DNA of 64,000 bases from Elusimicrobiota bacterium (GTDB lineage: Bacteria; Elusimicrobiota; Elusimicrobia; UBA1565; UBA9628), in assembly GCA_016182905.1 (NCBI GenBank), contig JACPFR010000010.1:62001-126000 (forward strand). The letters run 5' to 3'. Position 1 is the stretch's first letter. Each line of letters begins with the position of its first letter. The notes beneath the pieces are model-generated. The model did no database searches. It had not been told where the DNA came from and saw only the letters and a program-made list of their open reading frames with translations. A program made the position numbers and the translations under genes. Below are positions 59,378 through 64,000 of the stretch, in pieces.

Positions 59378-61444
59378 GTGAGCGTGAGCCCGGATATCCT
59401 CGCCGCCACGGAGAGGGCGCTGGACGCCCTCGGCCACCTCGACGTCCTCGACGAGGCCGACTCGATGTCTCCCGCCCGCGGGCTCGGCCTGCGCGCGCTC
59501 AAGGCCTTCGGCGCCGTGTTCACCCGCGAGCTCGCGGAGCTCGAGGGCCGGCTGGCCGGCGCTCGGAAGCCGCGCGAGCTCGCTTTGCGCGGACGCCTGC
59601 GGCGCCTGCGCGGCGACCTTCCGGGCGCGCGGGTCGACCTGTCCCGGGCCGCGGCGGCGGCGCCGCGCGACGCGCGGATCCTGGCCTGGCTCGGGGAACT
59701 CGACGTCGTCGCCGCTCCGGGCCGCGCGGCGAGGCGCCTCGAGCGCGCGGCGGCGCTCGACCCCGCCGACGGCCGCGCGCGGATGTGGCTGGGGCTGGCG
59801 CGTCTCGAGCTCAAGCGCTTCTCCCGGGCCGGCCGCGACTTCGACGCCGCGCTCGAGCGTTTCGCCCGTCCTCCCCATGTCCTCCTGCTTCTGAAAGGCG
59901 CGGCGCTGTTCCACCGGGGCGATTTCGAGGGCGCGGCGGCCGCCGCCGAGCGGGCCGTCGCCGCCGATCCCGGCAGCCCCGCCGGGCACGTTCTTCTCAG
60001 CAGCAGCCGCCACCGGCAAGGGAGGTCGGGCGAGGCGCAGGCGGCGTGCCACCGGGCGCGCGACCGCGATCTCGAGGTCGGGGCGTCCTATCTTCTGCCT
60101 GAGTTCGGGTTCGATCCCTGGACGAACGCGCCCGCTTATCTCAGGCGCTTGGACCGGGAGATCGCGCGGCGCCCGTCGGCGCTGCTCCTCGCCGAGCGGG
60201 GCGAGCTCAAGCGCGACCCGCGGATCTGCCGGTACGAGGAGGCGCTCCAGGACTACGAGGCCGCCGCGCGGCGCGCGCCCGGGATCGCCTGGATCAGGGC
60301 GCTCGTCGGCCGCGCGCGCAACAACGCCGCCGGCGGCGAGGCCGGGCTCGCGGACTTCGATCGCGCGGTCGCGCTGGGGCCGGACAGCGGCTGGATCCGG
60401 GCTTGGAGGGGCGCCGCGCTGGCGCGCCTCGGACGCGCCGCGCCGGCGTTCGCCGATTTCGATTCGGCGCGGCGGCTCATGCCCTGGTATCCTTACACCT
60501 ACGCCTGGCGCGGCGCCTTGCTCGTGCGGGCGGGACGCCACGGCGAGGCGTGCGCGGATCTCGACCGGGCCGTGCTCCTCGATCCGGACTATATCTTCGC
60601 CCGCTTCGAGCGCTTCAAGGCCCGGCTCGGAGCCGGGGACATCGAGGGAGCCGCGGCGGACCTCGTCGCGGCGCGCCGGGCCGATCCGAAGTTCGACTGG
60701 CCGGGCCTGGCGCCCGGCGCTCCGGCTGAGACGGTCGCGCGCGGCCGCGCGCTCCTGAGGAAGGCGCTGCGCGCCCGTCCCGAGCTCGGCTGGCTGCGGG
60801 CTTGGCGGGGGAGACTCCTGCTCGCGGAGGGCCGTTTCGAGGAGGCGCTCGCCGAATTCGACGTCGCGGCGAGGAAGCTGCCGGGAGAGGCGGACCCGCG
60901 GGTCTGGCGCGGCGAGGCGTTGGCGCGGCTCGGCAGGACTTCGGCCGCCCGGCGCGCCCTGGAAGCCGCGGCGCGGCTGTCGCCGCGCGCGTGGAGCGCT
61001 CATAAGGCCCTGGCCGATCTGCTTGCCGCGCGGGGGCTGAAGCGCGAGGCGTTGTCCCGGATGCGCCGCGTGACGGCGCTCGCTCCGACGACGGTGACGC
61101 ATCTCGTCGATCGGGCGCGGCTCGAGGCCGCGCTCGAGCGCCCGAAGGAGGCGCTCGAGTCCCTGGAGCGCGCCCTCGAGCTCGATCCCCGCTACACCGC
61201 GGCCCGGGCCCTGGCCGCGCGCGCGCGCTGGGCGCTGGGGGATCGCGCCGGCGCCGAGCGCGACGCCGAGGCGGCGCTCGCGTCTCCCGACGCCCCGGCC
61301 ATGGCCTTCCTCGTCCGGGCCGCGGCGCGCGCGGCGCGAGGCGACGTCCGCGGACAAGCCGCGGATCTCAAGCGCGCGCTGGAGCTCGAGCCGGAGCTGT
61401 TCTCTCCCGAGCAGAGCCGGTCGATACTGGCGGCCGCGACCTAG
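59378..61444 (+). CDS. Large TPR-repeat protein (cytoplasmic)
   Basis: 688 residues from a GTG at 59378. An in-frame ATG at 59345 is also possible but would overlap the divergent start, and a GTG at 59384 fits the TATACG box best. The whole protein is TPR-like helices with the AWRGAALARLGR and RAWRGRLLLAEGRFEEAL signatures seen in its neighbours. No enzymatic domain and no signal peptide. Probably a protein-interaction scaffold. Confidence 0.72.
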   Translation: MSVSPDILAATERALDALGHLDVLDEADSMSPARGLGLRALKAFGAVFTRELAELEGRLAGARKPRELALRGRLRRLRGDLPGARVDLSRAAAAAPRDARILAWLGELDVVAAPGRAARRLERAAALDPADGRARMWLGLARLELKRFSRAGRDFDAALERFARPPHVLLLLKGAALFHRGDFEGAAAAAERAVAADPGSPAGHVLLSSSRHRQGRSGEAQAACHRARDRDLEVGASYLLPEFGFDPWTNAPAYLRRLDREIARRPSALLLAERGELKRDPRICRYEEALQDYEAAARRAPGIAWIRALVGRARNNAAGGEAGLADFDRAVALGPDSGWIRAWRGAALARLGRAAPAFADFDSARRLMPWYPYTYAWRGALLVRAGRHGEACADLDRAVLLDPDYIFARFERFKARLGAGDIEGAAADLVAARRADPKFDWPGLAPGAPAETVARGRALLRKALRARPELGWLRAWRGRLLLAEGRFEEALAEFDVAARKLPGEADPRVWRGEALARLGRTSAARRALEAAARLSPRAWSAHKALADLLAARGLKREALSRMRRVTALAPTTVTHLVDRARLEAALERPKEALESLERALELDPRYTAARALAARARWALGDRAGAERDAEAALASPDAPAMAFLVRAAARAARGDVRGQAADLKRALELEPELFSPEQSRSILAAAT

Positions 61445-61473
61445 TTGCGCGTGCGCCGCAAGTACGTTATACT
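61445..61473 (+). promoter_or_regulatory. Promoter of the Cys-containing exported protein gene
   Basis: TTGCGC (61445-61450) and TATACT (61468-61473) with a 17-base spacer. A leader of about 36 bases ends in GAGG five bases before the GTG at 61516. Confidence 0.5.
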
Positions 61474-61515
61474 CCGGCTAGGCGGCTTTCATCCATCGTG
61501 TCAAACGAGGTACCC

Positions 61516-62580
61516 GTGAGACAAGTCATCGCGCTGTCGATCGCCCTTGCGGTCTCTCCCGCGCACGCGGCGGACCCGACCCTCGACGCCCAGTTGACCG
61601 CGGCGGAGAGGGGCGCTCAGCAGCTCGGCCTCCTCGCGGCCGACGCCGTGCGCGCCTTCGCGGCGCCGCTTCCGAAGCCGGAGGCCGCCCGGGCCCGCGT
61701 CGTCGCCGGCTTGTACAGCCGCTTCATCGATGAGTGCCGCCGGAGCTTCAAGATCGAGATGGCGCTCGAAGCGAAAGACCAGCAGCATCAAGACGCGCTC
61801 GTGGCGCACCTCGCCTGCACGGCCGCGGCCGCCAAGTCCCTGGCGCCCTGCGACAAGCTCGCTCCCCTCGCTCAATACATCAAGAACACCTGCGCGCCCG
61901 ACGACAAGTGCGTGCCCCAGACCCGATGCCGGCGCGTCGCCGGCCGCCTGCTCATCTACGCGGCGCTGATCGGCAACGAGGGCCCGGGGATCTGCGCCGT
62001 GGCGGCGGACAGCTACGACGACGTTCCCGTCCAGCTCCGGCTGAACGCCTGCCGGGCGCAGTTCGCCGCCGGAAACGCGGACACGGTCTGCGCCGGCGTC
62101 GGCGCGGCGTTAGGCGGCCACGAAGACGCCTCCGACATGGCGCTGTGCCGGGCGGAGACGGCCATGCGCGGGGCGGCGTCCGAGGCGGCGTGCGCCGAGA
62201 AGAATTTCCCGATGAAAGGAGAGGGCGACAGCTTCACGGAAGCCCCGTCGTACGCGTGCAAGGAGGCTTTCCGGGCGCGCAAGGACCGGACCTGCGCCGC
62301 GACCGGCGACGCGCTCGCGACGAGCGTCTGTTCCGCCGCCGCCGTCGAGCGCCATGGGAAGTTCGCGGCGGAGGCGGCTCAGGCGAAGGACGTCAACCCC
62401 CGGGTCGCGGCGCTCGAGGCGTTCAAGAACAAGCACCTCGAATTGGAAGCGCTGCTCGCGCGCCTCGACGCCGCGCTCAAAGCCTCGCCTCGGGACGAGA
62501 AGCAGCTCGAGCGCCATCGGAGCGCGCGCGCGTCGGTGGCGGCGTCCGTCAAAAGCATGAAGGCCGGCATCGGGCGGTAG
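61516..62580 (+). CDS. Exported Cys-containing hypothetical protein
   Basis: 354 residues from the GTG at 61516, chosen because GAGG lies five bases upstream and the signal peptide (MRQVIALSIALAVSPAHA) begins there; an in-frame GTG at 61498 adds six residues. The mature part is helical and holds about 16 Cys in pairs (NTCAPDDKCVPQTRCRR, ALCRAETAM, CAEKNF). It is likely a disulfide-bonded periplasmic protein. I do not recognise the family. The next gene has the same style. Confidence 0.65.
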   Translation: MRQVIALSIALAVSPAHAADPTLDAQLTAAERGAQQLGLLAADAVRAFAAPLPKPEAARARVVAGLYSRFIDECRRSFKIEMALEAKDQQHQDALVAHLACTAAAAKSLAPCDKLAPLAQYIKNTCAPDDKCVPQTRCRRVAGRLLIYAALIGNEGPGICAVAADSYDDVPVQLRLNACRAQFAAGNADTVCAGVGAALGGHEDASDMALCRAETAMRGAASEAACAEKNFPMKGEGDSFTEAPSYACKEAFRARKDRTCAATGDALATSVCSAAAVERHGKFAAEAAQAKDVNPRVAALEAFKNKHLELEALLARLDAALKASPRDEKQLERHRSARASVAASVKSMKAGIGR

Positions 62581-62601
62581 CCGGACTCGCAAGGAGATGC
62601 G

Positions 62602-63360
62602 ATGATGAGGGAACGTGGATTCGCGCTGTTCGCCGCGCTGGTCCTGGCGGCGGCGTCGAGCGCCCGGCCGGCGGCCGCGCAGGCCCTGGTCGCGAGGTGC
62701 GACGCGGCGCTGGCCGCCGCGGACGAGATGCTGAATAAGGTCGCCGAATGCTCGAGCGGGCTGCAGGCCGGGGCGTTCGAGGCGGGGGGCGGTCCCGCGG
62801 AGGCCCAGCTGCTTCACCGTATCCGTTCCTACGCCGGCGTCGCGGGCTACCTCGAAGACGTCCCGAATCCTTGCGCGAAGCTGGCCGACGACGCGGTGCC
62901 CCGGGACGTCGAGCAGTGCCAGGTTTTTTTCAGAGGCCTGCGGGGCGGCGCCGCCGCGTGTAAAAAACTGCCGGCCATTTCCGCCGTCCTTTGCCGCGAC
63001 GCCGCGGCTTACGCGCTGGCCTCCAAGGCCGGGAACTCCGCCGCGTGCGGCCGCTCGGCGCGGTGCCGCGTCCTGATGGGAGAGGCTCCCCCGGCCGCGC
63101 CGGCGAAGCCCGCGGACTTCAGGGGCTTCGTGTGCCAGGCGCCGATCCAGTCGCCCGAGAACTGGAAGGCGGTCAACGGCGCGATCAGCCACGCCCAGTT
63201 GTGCCTGACGGATCTGGAGACCGCCATGGCGAAGGTCGAACGCCCCGTCGCGCTCGCCCTGGATGAGCGCGCGGAGCGGCTCGCCCGGCTGCGGCTGAGC
63301 CTGAACGCGCATTTCGCGGCGGCCGAGACGCCGGGGCCGCGGCCCGCTCGAGCCCCCTAG
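62602..63360 (+). CDS. Exported Cys-containing hypothetical protein
   Basis: 252 residues; AAGGAG precedes ATGATG. Signal peptide ends near ARPAAAQA. The mature part is helical with about ten Cys (ARCDAAL, AECSSG, NPCAKL, EQCQVFF, AACKKL, VLCRDA, SARCRVL), similar in composition to the gene 21 bases upstream. The two probably share an operon and a compartment. Function unknown. The stop is 4 bases from the convergent TPR gene. Confidence 0.65.
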   Translation: MMRERGFALFAALVLAAASSARPAAAQALVARCDAALAAADEMLNKVAECSSGLQAGAFEAGGGPAEAQLLHRIRSYAGVAGYLEDVPNPCAKLADDAVPRDVEQCQVFFRGLRGGAAACKKLPAISAVLCRDAAAYALASKAGNSAACGRSARCRVLMGEAPPAAPAKPADFRGFVCQAPIQSPENWKAVNGAISHAQLCLTDLETAMAKVERPVALALDERAERLARLRLSLNAHFAAAETPGPRPARAP

Positions 63361-63364
63361 GATC

Positions 63365-64000
63365 CTAGCCCGCCGCGAGCCGGGCGCGTTCGCGCCGGGC
63401 CTGCTCGAAGCCCGCGTCGAGCGCGAGGCAGGCGTCGAGGTCGCGCAGGGCCTCGGACGCGCGGCCCAACGCCGCGAGGAGGCGCCCGCGCTGGAACAGG
63501 GCCCAGGCCCAATCCGGCTCGAGCTTCAAGGCGCGTTCGCAGGCCTCCAGCGCCGGGCGCGGGCGGCCGAGCTCGAAACGCACTTGAGCCAGCGCCGCCC
63601 AGGCGCGCGCGTAGCGCGGCGCGGCCGCCGCGCAGGCGAGCAGAGCCTTCTCCGCCGCCGCTTTCTCCCCGAGCGCGCCGAGGGCCTCGCCCCGCCAGGC
63701 CTGGGCCCAGGCGAAGCGGGGGGAGACGCCTAAGGCCTCGTCGAGACGGGCCAGGGCGAGGGCGGGCTCTCCGCGGGAGAGCAGGCGTTCGCCGCTCCAC
63801 GCGAGCAGCCGGCCTCGCGTGGACGCGTCGCCCGGCAAAGTCTCCGGGTCGGGCGCGGGCGCGCCGTGTCTCTCGCCGAGGCTCGACCAGCCGAGCCCGC
63901 TGGCGCGGCGCGCGGCGCGCTCGAGCCAGGTCAGGACGGCGGGGACGTCGCCGAGAGCGAGGCCGGCGCGCGCCGCTTCCAGGGGGGCGATCTCGTACGC
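63365..64000 (-). CDS. TPR-repeat protein, N-terminus beyond window
   Basis: The frame is open from base 64000 down to a TAG at 63365 (211 residues visible), so the true start lies outside the window; the internal TTG at 63838 is not needed. TPR units with RFAWAQAWRGEALGALGEKAA and LEPDWAWALFQRGRLLAALGRA match the paralogues at 58003 and 59378. The upstream part (LTWLERAARRASGLGWSSLG) continues the helical pattern. Confidence 0.7.
   Translation of the reverse strand, partial: AYEIAPLEAARAGLALGDVPAVLTWLERAARRASGLGWSSLGERHGAPAPDPETLPGDASTRGRLLAWSGERLLSRGEPALALARLDEALGVSPRFAWAQAWRGEALGALGEKAAAEKALLACAAAAPRYARAWAALAQVRFELGRPRPALEACERALKLEPDWAWALFQRGRLLAALGRASEALRDLDACLALDAGFEQARRERARLAAG

Noticed and set aside
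57010-60102. 1030-residue plus-strand frame
   Set aside because: Arg/Pro/Ala-rich shadow over a radical SAM gene and two TPR genes, typical of high-GC DNA.

Overview
This is a 64 kb window of a high-GC bacterial chromosome with very dense, mostly bidirectional coding, no rRNA or tRNA that I can see, and no gap over 300 bases without a gene. The most likely source is a member of the Elusimicrobiota. The signs are an exported tail-fibre-like protein of the 'LSTYYPAPSGVYTKM' type, secreted proteins whose mature part opens with an Ala/Pro/Ser-rich stretch, an exported DUF2608-type HAD protein, and many TPR proteins. This assignment is inference from gene style, not a database match. First genes of transcription units repeatedly have a -10 box only 5-10 bases before the start codon and no Shine-Dalgarno sequence, so leaderless mRNAs look common. 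Internal genes are joined by ATGA or GTGA overlaps.

Layout. 1-543: start of an exported protein running off the left edge. 0.7-6.1 kb: five-gene tripartite efflux operon (TolC-like, membrane fusion protein, MacB-type ATPase, two paralogous permeases) closed by a hairpin terminator. 6.2-9.5 kb: RfbC-type epimerase, an odd Sel1 fusion and a nucleoside-sugar-type SDR. 9.5-17.1 kb: two-component signalling island (three kinases, four response regulators, one TPR lipoprotein). 17.1-20.8 kb: GT20 trehalose-phosphate-synthase-like enzyme, a small beta-barrel-like protein and a KamA-family aminomutase. 20.9-23.5 kb: two alpha/beta hydrolases. 23.6-29.3 kb: acyl-CoA metabolism (KASIII-like enzyme, CoA transferase, SDR and TetR; divergently 3-hydroxyacyl-CoA and acyl-CoA dehydrogenases). 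29.3-34.3 kb: membrane glycosyltransferase-like protein, EttA and an HAD protein. 34.3-37.1 kb: the two subunits of a second CoA transferase, split by AlkA-like and XRE genes. 37.2-38.2 kb: a frameshifted HNH nuclease gene flanked by inverted repeats. 38.3-42.5 kb: two class III aminotransferases and a P5C-dehydrogenase-like ALDH, probably amino acid or amine catabolism.

43.9-58.0 kb is the outstanding region: a 15-gene, head-to-tail, mostly overlapping cluster that I read as an expanded His-Xaa-Ser (Hxs) RiPP-type system. It holds one precursor (HxsA) with 27 tandem Ser-His-Gly units and a three-Cys tail, eight radical SAM proteins with intact CX3CX2C motifs, one HxsB paralogue that has lost that motif, four HxsD-like small proteins of two subtypes, and a SufS-like cysteine desulfurase. 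A near-consensus sigma70-type promoter divides it into two transcription modules, and a very similar promoter drives the tail-fibre-like gene just upstream. The proposed job is peptide maturation in which several radical SAM enzymes act on the HGS array or the Cys tail, with HxsD-like and dead HxsB-like proteins as recognition or scaffold parts. The chemistry is unknown.

58.0-64.0 kb: divergent TPR proteins, two Cys-containing exported proteins and a TPR gene running off the right edge.
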